Source: Acidobacteriota bacterium (lineage in GTDB: Bacteria > Acidobacteriota > Terriglobia > Terriglobales > Acidobacteriaceae). Taken from it: a stretch of 64,000 nt of DNA. The stretch spans positions 372,001-436,000 of the forward strand of contig JABCZI010000002.1 of NCBI GenBank assembly GCA_013289765.1, given 5' to 3'. Shown here in pieces: positions 17,732 to 25,457 of this stretch (the stretch's first letter is position 1; the number at the start of each line of letters is the position of its first letter). The notes under the pieces are model-generated. The model had not been told where the DNA came from. It ran no database searches and saw only the letters and a program-made list of their open reading frames with translations. The translations under genes were made by a program, and so were the position numbers.

Positions 17732-19115
17732 GTACCTCCTCGCGCAGCGAGTCGATCTTCTTCTTCGCTGCTCCAATTGCTTTTTGCACGCGCGCCGGCG
17801 CGGTTCCCCCGACAACATCGTGAATCGCCAATACAGACGCCTGTTTCAGGCAGTCCTGAAAGTTATCATCAAACGCGGGATTCAATTCTTGCAATTCCTC
17901 CAATGTCAGATCTTGCAACTCGCAATTTTTCTCGACACACCGTTTCACCGCTTTGCCGGTCTGCTCGTGCGCCATTCGCGAAGGTACGCCGCGGTTGACC
18001 AGATAAGTCGCGGCCGCCCACGCATTCATAAATCCTGACTGCGTTGCATCGCTCATCCGTTGATGGTCGAACTCAACCGCTTTCATAAATTCTGCAACCA
18101 GAGGAAGCAGCGCAAGCGCCGTGTCGACAGCCTCAAACAGGGGCTGCTGCGTCTCCTGCAAATCTTTGTTGTAGGCCAGCGGTAAGCCCTTCAGCGTAAT
18201 CATCAGCGCCGTCGCATTGCCGATGACGCGCCCAGCCTTACCGCGCACTAATTCAAGAAGATCGGGATTTTTCTTTTGAGGCATCGCGCTGCTGCCCGTG
18301 GAATAAGCCTCCGGCAACTGCACAAAGCCGAATTCTTGAGTAGAAAAAATGATCATCTCCTCCGCCCACCGGCTCAAATGCAAAGCCAGCAGCGAAAGCG
18401 TGTTCACAAATTCCAGAGCGAAGTCACGATCGCTGGTCGCATCCAAACTATTCGCGGTTGGGGAATCAAAGTCGAGTTCTTCCGCCATGAACCCGCGGTC
18501 CAGCGGCAGAGTCGCTCCCGCCACCGCCCCCGATCCCAGTGGGCACACATTCAGCCGCTTGCGGCAATCGGCAAGCCGATCCGCATCCCGCAAAAACATT
18601 TCCACATAAGCCAGCAGCCAGTGCGCAACCAACACAGGCTCGGCTCGCTGCAAATGCGTATACGCAGGCATGGCTGCGCTCCCGGCGCGTTCGGCTCGCT
18701 CAACGAAAGCTCCGCACACTTCAGCAAGTTCCTTTCGCAACACATCGATTGCCGCCCGCACATACAGACGCAGGTCAGTAGCAATCTGTTCATTACGGCT
18801 ACGTCCGCTGTGCAACTTGTAACCAACGTCCCCGATTCGCGCCGCCAGTTGCTTCTCGACGAAGTGATGCACATCCTCAGCTTCCGCATCCTCGACAAAG
18901 CTGAGCGCCGACGATTCCCCAATCTTCTGCAGCCCTTCCAGAATGCTGATGAGTTCATCCGCGGAGAGCACTCCGGCGTTCTTTAGCGCACGCGCATGAG
19001 CGGCGCTCGCCGCTAACTCGTACTTGAGCAGCCGGCGGTCGAAATCAAACGACCGTTGCCAGCACTCGAACGCCGGATCCAGCGGCTGCCGGAAGCGTCC
19101 CGACCACATCTTCAT
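17718..19115 (-). CDS. argH: Argininosuccinate lyase
   Basis: Cleaves argininosuccinate to arginine and fumarate, the last step of arginine synthesis. 465 residues, normal length. Begins with the typical MWSGRFRQPLDPAFE. The superfamily signature GSSAMPQKKNPD with the catalytic serine is present at about residues 270-281, and SGRSRNEQIATDLRL at about 104-118. Its ATG overlaps the argG stop (ATGA, four bases) and its 3' end contains the start of the acetyltransferase. Cytoplasmic homotetramer in known members. Confidence 0.97.
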   Translation of the reverse strand: MKMWSGRFRQPLDPAFECWQRSFDFDRRLLKYELAASAAHARALKNAGVLSADELISILEGLQKIGESSALSFVEDAEAEDVHHFVEKQLAARIGDVGYKLHSGRSRNEQIATDLRLYVRAAIDVLRKELAEVCGAFVERAERAGSAAMPAYTHLQRAEPVLVAHWLLAYVEMFLRDADRLADCRKRLNVCPLGSGAVAGATLPLDRGFMAEELDFDSPTANSLDATSDRDFALEFVNTLSLLALHLSRWAEEMIIFSTQEFGFVQLPEAYSTGSSAMPQKKNPDLLELVRGKAGRVIGNATALMITLKGLPLAYNKDLQETQQPLFEAVDTALALLPLVAEFMKAVEFDHQRMSDATQSGFMNAWAAATYLVNRGVPSRMAHEQTGKAVKRCVEKNCELQDLTLEELQELNPAFDDNFQDCLKQASVLAIHDVVGGTAPARVQKAIGAAKKKIDSLREEVHAHA

Positions 19116-20317
19116 CGTTCCACCTCCACACGGGTCCGGGCGCGCGTGCGAGAAGGCAGTCCAAGAATGCGAATGAACCCTGCCGCATCTTTCTGATCGT
19201 AACTATCGCCCATGGTGAACGAAGACAGATCCGTGCGGTACAGCGAATACTCTGACTTGCGGCTCACGACCGAAACGTTCCCCTTATATAAAGACAGCGT
19301 CACGCTGCCGGTGATCTCCTTCTGCGTGCTCGCCACAAAAGCATCGAGCGCCTCGCGCAGCGGGGTGAACCACAACCCGAAATAGACCAGCTCGGCATAC
19401 TTGAGCGCCAACTGCTCCTTGAAGTGCGTAAGTTCTCGCTCCAGGCACAGCGCTTCCAGTTCGCGATGCGCGGCGATCAGCAGCGTGCCGCCGGGCGTTT
19501 CATAACAACCGCGCGACTTGATCCCCACGAAGCGGTTCTCCACCAGATCAATGCGGCCGATAGCATTGCGCGCGCCAACTTCATTCAGCAATTCAACCAG
19601 CGACACCGGATCGAGTTTCATTCCATTGATCGCGACCGGTATGCCTTTTTCAAACTCAATGGTCACTTCTTCATTCTTGTCCGGAGCCTCTTGCGGCGAG
19701 CGCGTCATCTGCCACGTCGTCTCCAGCGGAGCATTCCCCGCATCTTCCAGTTCTCCGCCCTCATGGCTCAAGTGCCAAAGATTTCGGTCGCGGCTGTGAA
19801 TCTTCGTCCGGCTCGCTTCTACTGGAATCCCATGCTGCTCGGCGTAATCCAGGCAGTCTTCGCGGGATTTCAGCGTCCACTCCCGCCACGGCGCAATCAC
19901 TTTCAACTCCGGCGCCAGCGCCTGATAGGTCAATTCAAAGCGCACCTGATCGTTGCCCTTCCCCGTGCACCCATGCGCAACGGCCGTCGCACCTTCGCGC
20001 AGCGCAACTTCCACCTGATGTTTCGCAATCACCGGCCGCGCCAGCGACGTTCCCAGCAGATACTTGTGTTCGTATACCGCGCCCGCCTGCAGCGCAGGAA
20101 AAACGTATCCCGTGAGAAACTCCTCGCGCAGGTCCTCAACCACGACCTTGCTCGCGCCCGTGGCATAAGCTTTCTTGACGACCGCTTCAATGTCATCGCC
20201 CTGGCCCACATCGCCGACCATGGCAATCACGTTGTATGAATAGTTTTCCTTGAGCCACGGAATAATGATGGAGGTATCAAGTCCTCCCGAGTAGGCAAGC
20301 ACAACTTTTTCAGGCAT
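19112..20317 (-). CDS. argG: Argininosuccinate synthase
   Basis: Joins citrulline and aspartate using ATP. About 401 residues from ATG 20317, which is preceded by AAGGAG and starts the conserved MPEKVVLAYSGGLDTS. The PP-loop SGGLDTS (residues 10-16) and the second signature AHGCTGKGNDQVRF are intact. The longer frame to 20407 adds an unconserved 30 residues overlapping argF more deeply. The chosen start overlaps the argF 3' end by eight bases. Confidence 0.97.
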   Translation of the reverse strand: MPEKVVLAYSGGLDTSIIIPWLKENYSYNVIAMVGDVGQGDDIEAVVKKAYATGASKVVVEDLREEFLTGYVFPALQAGAVYEHKYLLGTSLARPVIAKHQVEVALREGATAVAHGCTGKGNDQVRFELTYQALAPELKVIAPWREWTLKSREDCLDYAEQHGIPVEASRTKIHSRDRNLWHLSHEGGELEDAGNAPLETTWQMTRSPQEAPDKNEEVTIEFEKGIPVAINGMKLDPVSLVELLNEVGARNAIGRIDLVENRFVGIKSRGCYETPGGTLLIAAHRELEALCLERELTHFKEQLALKYAELVYFGLWFTPLREALDAFVASTQKEITGSVTLSLYKGNVSVVSRKSEYSLYRTDLSSFTMGDSYDQKDAAGFIRILGLPSRTRARTRVEVER

Positions 20318-21329
20318 GAACACTCCTTGCAGGCAGGCGATCGCCGCCGCCGAGCAATAAATAAAGAATGGCTTTCTGTACGTGCAGACGATTTTCCGCC
20401 TGCTCAAAAATTACCGATTGTGCCGAATCCATCACTTCGTCCGTCACTTCCAGGCCCCGGTGTGCCGGCAGGCAGTGCATGAATGCCGCGTCCGGCGCGG
20501 CTTCCGCCATGAGTTCCGCATTCACCTGATACGGCGGGAAAATCGTGGCCCGCTTATTTTCTTCTCCCTCTTGCCCCATACTCGTCCACGCATCGGTATA
20601 AACCGCATCTGCTCCAGCAACCGCTTCACGCGGATCGGTCAATAAAGAGATCTCGCCCCCGGTCTGCTCGGCAATCGCGCGCGCATCAGCAACAATCTGA
20701 GGATTGGGCGCATAACCCGCTGGAGTAGCTACGCGAATCGATGACCCCAGGCACGCGGCTGTGAGCAGCAGCGAGTGCGCAACATTATTTCCATCGCCAA
20801 CGTAGGCAAGGGTACGGTCCTTTAAATCTCCGAAGCGCTCTACCAGCGTGAAGTAGTCGGCCAACGCCTGGCATGGATGCTCGATATCGCTCAGCGCATT
20901 GATGACCGGCACACAAGCATGATGCGCCATTCCGTCGATGGTTTGCTGGGAGAATGTCCGTAGGACGATAAGATCGACCCAGCGCTCAAGATTGTGGGCC
21001 ACGTCGCTCAACGTTTCTCGCGCGCCGAGTCGTTCTTGGGTCTGATCGACAAACATCGTAGATCCGCCCAGGCTATTCATTCCCGCCTCGAACGTCAGCC
21101 GAGTCCGCAAAGACGGCTTCTCGAAAAACATCACCATCTGCCGGCCGCTGAGCGCTTTGCGAAAATCCGCCGGACGCGCCTTCATAATCGCCGCCAGACG
21201 CAAAACCGCTTCCACTCCGGCGGGGCCCAGATCGCGAGTCGATATTACATCCGAGCACCAGAACACCTGCGGAGACTTCTCGCTTCTCGCCCGTGACGAT
21301 TTATAACTGACTACTCCCGGCGAACTCAT
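20310..21329 (-). CDS. argF: Ornithine carbamoyltransferase
   Basis: Transfers carbamoyl phosphate to ornithine to form citrulline. About 339 residues. Carbamoyl-phosphate motif FEKPSLRTRLTFE, HPCQALADYFT, the SMGQEGE loop, and HCLPAHRG with the catalytic cysteine are all present; these point to the ornithine enzyme rather than the N-acetylornithine or N-succinylornithine variants. The ATG at 21329 overlaps the argB stop (ATGA); the frame continues to 21353 but the coupled start is the economical choice. The N-terminal 30 residues are longer than usual and Ser/Arg-rich. Confidence 0.95.
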   Translation of the reverse strand: MSSPGVVSYKSSRARSEKSPQVFWCSDVISTRDLGPAGVEAVLRLAAIMKARPADFRKALSGRQMVMFFEKPSLRTRLTFEAGMNSLGGSTMFVDQTQERLGARETLSDVAHNLERWVDLIVLRTFSQQTIDGMAHHACVPVINALSDIEHPCQALADYFTLVERFGDLKDRTLAYVGDGNNVAHSLLLTAACLGSSIRVATPAGYAPNPQIVADARAIAEQTGGEISLLTDPREAVAGADAVYTDAWTSMGQEGEENKRATIFPPYQVNAELMAEAAPDAAFMHCLPAHRGLEVTDEVMDSAQSVIFEQAENRLHVQKAILYLLLGGGDRLPARSVHA

Positions 21330-22111
21330 GAATATGTAACCTCCGTGCCACACGACAATTTAGTGAGATAAAACTGCGGCAACACTTCCGCCTCGGTTGC
21401 CGGAAGAATCCTGACCCGTCCAACTCCTTGCTTCAGCGCCTGACCGCATGCCTGCAACTTGGGCAGCATGCCTCCGCTGATAATGGACCCGGCCGCCAGT
21501 TGGGCCGCTTCCTTCGTGCTCAGCCAAGGCATCACATCTCCTGACGCGTCTTTTACGCCCGCCACATCGGTGAGAAAAATCAAAGTATTCGCATGGCACG
21601 CTGCGGCACACGATGCCGCCATTTCATCGGCGTTCACGTTGTAATATTCGCCGTCAGCTCCCAACGCCAGCGACGACAGGACCGGAATTCCTCCCTGCCG
21701 CCACAGCGCCTCGATCCAGCAGGGCTCCGCGAAACAAATCTCCCCGACGAATCCTATATCGCGCCCATGAACAAACTTTTTCCGCGCACGGAACGTCATT
21801 CCGTCCCCACCGCAGAAACCGATAGCTGGCATGCCCGCATCTTGAATCGCCGCAACCAATTGCTTGTTGATAATTCCCGCCAACACCATGAGTGCCACGT
21901 CGCGAGTTTCAGCATCGGTAACACGCAGTCCGTCCACAAACTCGCTCTTCTTTCCCAACCGGTCGAGCATGCGCGTCAGCGCTTTGCCGCCGCCGTGAAC
22001 CACGGCAACGCGGTGGCCGTCACGCGCCAACTCCGCGATCGATCGCGCACATTTCCGCAGCGTGGCAGCATCTTCGATTGCTGTTCCGCCCACCTTCACC
22101 ACAATCGTCAC
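21326..22111 (-). CDS. argB: Acetylglutamate kinase
   Basis: Phosphorylates N-acetylglutamate. 261 residues with the amino-acid-kinase fold: VVKVGGTAIED at the N-terminus (phosphate-binding lysine), VAVVHGGGKALTRML, and NVNADEMAASCAAAC near residue 155; LIFLTDVAGVKD binds the nucleotide. It lacks the long N-terminal helix that arginine-inhibited kinases use to form hexamers, so feedback inhibition by arginine is not expected. Four-base overlap with argC upstream and with argF downstream. Confidence 0.95.
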   Translation of the reverse strand: MTIVVKVGGTAIEDAATLRKCARSIAELARDGHRVAVVHGGGKALTRMLDRLGKKSEFVDGLRVTDAETRDVALMVLAGIINKQLVAAIQDAGMPAIGFCGGDGMTFRARKKFVHGRDIGFVGEICFAEPCWIEALWRQGGIPVLSSLALGADGEYYNVNADEMAASCAAACHANTLIFLTDVAGVKDASGDVMPWLSTKEAAQLAAGSIISGGMLPKLQACGQALKQGVGRVRILPATEAEVLPQFYLTKLSCGTEVTYS

Positions 22112-23151
22112 TGCAAACCCTCCCGCTCATGCCATCCGTACATCAGATTCATGTTCTGAACAGCCTGCCCAGCCGCGCCCTTCAACAGGTTGTCCACGCA
22201 CGAAACCAGCACAAGCCGCTGTCCATCTTCGGCCAGACAAAACCCGAGATCGCAATAGTTCGTATGCAGCGAAAACTGCAACTGCGGAAGCTGCGGTGTC
22301 GCGAATACCCGCACCCAGTGCTTGCCCGTATAAAAACTTCGCAAGCACAATTCGACTTCCCTTGGCTGCATCGGCCGTTTCAGGCGAACGTAGATGGTTG
22401 AGAGAATTCCCCGCGGGATCGGTAGCAGATGCGGCGTAAACGTAAGTTCTGTATCGTTCAGGCCCAACTGCTCCACCATTTCTCCCAAGTGCCTGTGATT
22501 GAACACCGCATACGCCGAAAAATTATCCGCGACTGAAACGAAATGCGTGCGCGACGTCGGAGCCTTCCCCGCGCCCGAAACTCCAGACTTCGAGTCGGAA
22601 ATGATTCCGTGCTCCCGCTCGACCAAGCCTGCTTTAAGCAGCGGCAACAAAGCGAGGATTACGGAAGTGGCATAGCATCCGGGATTCGCGACCAATTGCG
22701 CCGACGCAATTCGGTCACCCGCCAACTCCGGCAAACCGTAAACCGCTTTCTCCGCAAGCTCCGCGGCAATGGTTGTATCCTCATCATGAAAGGAATAAAT
22801 GGCGCGATGCTGCTCCTCTTTCAATCGCCACGCGCCACTCAGATCGATCACCCTCAGTCCTTGCGCAATCGCCTGCGGCACCAGGGCGCGCGACGCCTCA
22901 TGCGGCGTAGCCAAAAACAAAAGCTCGACGCCTTGCCGTTTCAGCTCCGGCCATGAAAGTGCCCGCAGCGGGTAACCTCCGTTGCCTGACAACTCAGGAA
23001 ACACCTGAGCCAAATCCGCCGCCCCATCGCTGCCTTCACGCCGCAACAGCGCAGGCTTCTCCAACCGCGGATGCCGCTCAAGAAGCCGCGCCAACTCCAG
23101 CCCCGAATAGCCGCTCGCCCCCAGCAACGCAGTTTTAAGTTTCGCCGGCAT
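22108..23151 (-). CDS. argC: N-acetyl-gamma-glutamyl-phosphate reductase
   Basis: NADPH-dependent reduction of acetylglutamyl phosphate to the semialdehyde. About 347 residues. The Rossmann motif LLGASGYSGLELARLL is at residues 8-23 and the active-site cysteine is in VANPGCYATS at about 150. The stop codon of argR (TAATG) shares its A with the argC ATG at 23151, which decides the start; the longer frame to 23211 lies within argR. Confidence 0.96.
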   Translation of the reverse strand: MPAKLKTALLGASGYSGLELARLLERHPRLEKPALLRREGSDGAADLAQVFPELSGNGGYPLRALSWPELKRQGVELLFLATPHEASRALVPQAIAQGLRVIDLSGAWRLKEEQHRAIYSFHDEDTTIAAELAEKAVYGLPELAGDRIASAQLVANPGCYATSVILALLPLLKAGLVEREHGIISDSKSGVSGAGKAPTSRTHFVSVADNFSAYAVFNHRHLGEMVEQLGLNDTELTFTPHLLPIPRGILSTIYVRLKRPMQPREVELCLRSFYTGKHWVRVFATPQLPQLQFSLHTNYCDLGFCLAEDGQRLVLVSCVDNLLKGAAGQAVQNMNLMYGWHEREGLQ

Positions 23152-23594
23152 TAACCCATCATCTCCTCGATCCGCATGGCGATTCGCTTCACCGCATCCT
23201 TGTCCGGACAAACAATCAGGATCGCGTCATCACCGGCAATCGTTCCCACCACTTCTTCCCATTCCTGCTCATCCAGCGCCGCCGCTACCGGCTGGGCGCT
23301 GCCAATAATCGTTTTCAGCACCAGCAGGTTCTGCGCCGGACGCACGTCCAACACAAACTCGCGAACCAGTCGCTGCACCGGCGGCAGCGCCAGGCCTGCG
23401 GTCCCTTCGGCCTGCGGCAACGCGTATCCCGCGGCAGTCTTGCTCAGGTTCAAGTCGCGAATATCGCGCGACAGCGTCGCCTGACCCACTTTGAATCCGC
23501 GCTTGCGCAATGCGCGCTGCAGATCTTCCTGATTCGTCACCGCTCCCTGCCTCAGCACTTCTAGTACCGCTCTCTGCCGCAAGGTTTTATTCAT
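23151..23594 (-). CDS. argR: Arginine repressor
   Basis: A 147-residue transcription factor that binds ARG-box operators when arginine is bound. The N-terminal winged helix includes GQATLSRDIRDLNLSK; the C-terminal oligomerisation/arginine-binding domain includes GTIAGDDAILIVCPD. It is the first gene of the arginine operon and sits directly behind two ARG boxes, so it represses itself and the six genes that follow. There is no clear Shine-Dalgarno sequence: the operator runs up to three bases from the ATG, so translation of argR may be weak. Confidence 0.96.
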   Translation of the reverse strand: MNKTLRQRAVLEVLRQGAVTNQEDLQRALRKRGFKVGQATLSRDIRDLNLSKTAAGYALPQAEGTAGLALPPVQRLVREFVLDVRPAQNLLVLKTIIGSAQPVAAALDEQEWEEVVGTIAGDDAILIVCPDKDAVKRIAMRIEEMMG

Positions 23595-23596
23595 AG

Positions 23597-23630
23597 TGCA
23601 TATTTATTCACCGTGATGAATAAATATTCT
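23597..23630 (-). promoter_or_regulatory. Tandem ARG boxes (ArgR operator)
   Basis: Two 14-base near-palindromes lie head to tail just before argR. On the minus strand they read TGAATAAATATGCA (23597-23610), and on the plus strand TGAATAAATATTCT (23617-23630). Both match the known ARG-box consensus TGAATWWWWATKCA at 13 or 14 of 14 positions. Their starts are 20 bases apart, about two helical turns, the usual arrangement for one ArgR hexamer. They cover the predicted transcription start and leader. Confidence 0.85.
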
Positions 23631-23632
23631 CT

Positions 23633-23660
23633 ATCTTACAGACTGTGGTGTCGGTGTCAA
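23633..23660 (-). promoter_or_regulatory. Sigma-70 promoter of the arginine operon
   Basis: On the minus strand TTGACA (23655-23660, perfect -35) is followed after 16 bases by TAAGAT (23633-23638, four of six matches to the -10 consensus). The predicted transcription start, about 23626, lies inside the second ARG box, giving a leader of about 30 bases and simple steric repression. Confidence 0.65.
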
Positions 23661-23825
23661 GAGGAATACCCTGACTTATTTACACGTTGGGAACGTGCCT
23701 GAGGAGGTTAGCGGAAACTTCAGTGGACCCGCCCGGCGGGCGCAACTCGATCATCGAAATACTTCTCAATTCCTTGCTAGACTACTCGCGCGTTCCAAGT
23801 CGCCCATTCCTCTCAGGAGCACCGC

Positions 23826-24009
23826 ATGAATCACGGGCCCACGCTTGCGGCCGAAGTGAGCGCCGAGTTCCTCGGAACTTTAGTCCTGATTCTTTTCGTT
23901 ACAGGCGTCGTGGCGATGGTGGTCTGTTTCCGTCGAACGCGCCTGCCGCAACCGCACACGGCGGCTATACCAACATCACATTCGCTTGGGGTCTCGCCGG
24001 ACCAGGCTG
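23826..24009 (+). pseudogene. Aquaporin/glycerol-facilitator remnant (frameshifted and truncated)
   Basis: The first 31 codons encode AEFLGTLVLILFVTGVVAMVV, the typical first membrane helix of MIP-family channels. The reading then fails, but it continues in the +2 frame as LFPSNAPAATAHGGYTNITF followed by AWGLA, the expected next part of the same family. A single lost base in GTGGTCTGTTT explains the shift. The homology stops at GLAGPG and a stop codon, with no NPA boxes, so only the first 60 codons of a channel gene survive. A good ribosome site (CAGGAG) precedes the ATG. Confidence 0.75.
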
Positions 24010-24017
24010 AGTCCAGA

Positions 24018-25172
24018 ATGCCCCGCCCTGGCCAGATCCCAAGCGCCGGCAATGCGCGCGATGCAGCCCGCCGTTACGGTCTGGCCACTTTGGCGGCAAT
24101 CGTTGCTTTGGCGCTGCGTGGGTTGCTTCTTCCCCTTCTGGGTGAGAATAATCCTTACCACACCATGTGGGCAGCCGTAGTTATTGCGGCATGGTATTGG
24201 GGAATCGGCCCTTCCATTCTTACAACTTTAATTGGGGTAGTGGGGGTCTGGTATTGGTTCCTCCCTCCTTATTACTCCTTTGCGTTGAAGGATTCCAAGG
24301 CCGCAATTTCCGGCATTGTCGGATTCTTGTTCTTCTCCGGCCTGATCATCGCTCTCGGCGAATCGAACCGACGCTCGCTTGCCAAGAGCCGATGGGCGGA
24401 AGACGAACTGCGAAAGACGCACAACGAACTCGAGCGGAAGGTGAGTGAGCGGACGGCGGAACTAAATACGGCCAACGAAAGCCTTCGTGACTTGAGCAGC
24501 CAGCTACAGAGGATGCGCGATGAAGAGCGGCGGCAGATTGCGCGCGAACTACATGACAGCGCGGGCCAGTTGCTCGCGGCACTTAGCATGAATATCGCGG
24601 CACTTCAGCTCCAATCCGCCAAACTCGATGGCGAAGGCGTTAGAGCCCTAGCCGAGAATGCCTTGATGGTCGAACAAATCAGCAGCGAGATTCGCACCAT
24701 ATCCCACCTGCTGCATCCTCCATTATTGGATGCGGCGGGACTTGCATCCGCATTGCGTTGGTATGTGGAAGGCTTCTCGGAACGAAGCAAAATTAACGTC
24801 GAACTGGATATCCCGGCCAGGCTCAGCCGCATGTCGGACGAAATGGAAATCGCGATCTTCCGCATGGTGCAAGAATGTCTCACTAACATCCACCGCCATT
24901 CCGGGAGCAAGACGGCGGTAATACGCGTGCATGAACAAGATCATGAGATTTCGGTCGAAGTTCAAGATCAGGGCAAAGGTATTTCTCGGGAGAGGCAATT
25001 GGAACTGAATTCGTCCAACCGAACCGGAGTAGGGTTTCGCGGGATGCGCGAACGCCTTCGGCAACTCGGCGGAGCTCTCGACATCCAGTCGGCCGGAAGA
25101 GGAACGACTGTTCGCGCAACTCTACCTTTGGAAGCTTCGGCGACTGGCGGGGCACAACCGCAAGCCGGATAA
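24018..25172 (+). CDS. Membrane histidine kinase (DUF4118-like sensor, HisKA_3), possibly expressed as a fusion from 23826
   Basis: A NarL-family sensor kinase. Residues about 15-115 (numbered from ATG 24018) form four membrane segments like the KdpD/DUF4118 domain (NNPYHTMWAAVVIAAWYWGI; GVWYWFLPPYYSFAL). A coiled linker leads to the HisKA_3 dimerisation box RRQIARELHDSAG with the phospho-histidine, then the HATPase: N box QECLTNIHRHSG and G box GVGFRGMRERLRQLGG. The reading frame is open back to 23826, the start of the aquaporin remnant with a better ribosome site, so a 448-residue chimera with one extra helix may be made. No response regulator is adjacent. Confidence 0.85.
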   Translation: MPRPGQIPSAGNARDAARRYGLATLAAIVALALRGLLLPLLGENNPYHTMWAAVVIAAWYWGIGPSILTTLIGVVGVWYWFLPPYYSFALKDSKAAISGIVGFLFFSGLIIALGESNRRSLAKSRWAEDELRKTHNELERKVSERTAELNTANESLRDLSSQLQRMRDEERRQIARELHDSAGQLLAALSMNIAALQLQSAKLDGEGVRALAENALMVEQISSEIRTISHLLHPPLLDAAGLASALRWYVEGFSERSKINVELDIPARLSRMSDEMEIAIFRMVQECLTNIHRHSGSKTAVIRVHEQDHEISVEVQDQGKGISRERQLELNSSNRTGVGFRGMRERLRQLGGALDIQSAGRGTTVRATLPLEASATGGAQPQAG

Positions 25173-25213
25173 AGTTCCGCGACGCGTTGTTTAAGCGTAT
25201 TTCATGCCTACGT

Positions 25214-25237
25214 CGCGACACTGTTCGCGGTTTTTTT
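25214..25237 (+). terminator. Rho-independent terminator after the histidine kinase
   Basis: CGCGA and TCGCG arms around a six-base loop are followed by G and seven T residues, about 40 bases beyond the histidine kinase stop. The stem is short but the T run is clear. It separates the kinase from the trehalose operon. Confidence 0.65.
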
Positions 25238-25457
25238 CCTGAGGCACTAGGGTGAATCCCGTATATTCCTGGACTTCCAACAGTCAGTAAGATGGGAGAT
25301 TACCAAAGTGGACAGTTATCACGATGAAGACTCACGAAACCGGAGCGAAAATCGCGAGTCGTGGGCGACAACTTCGCCTCAATGATAGATTTGGGGTTCG
25401 CGCGAGACGAGAAGATAACTTTTTGGTTGCCGTTCATCCTTTCTGTCGGGAGAACCT

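Noticed and set aside
19424..20239. A 271-codon open frame on the plus strand
   Set aside because: It lies wholly antisense to argG, with Arg/Gln/His-rich sequence typical of shadow frames and no ribosome site.
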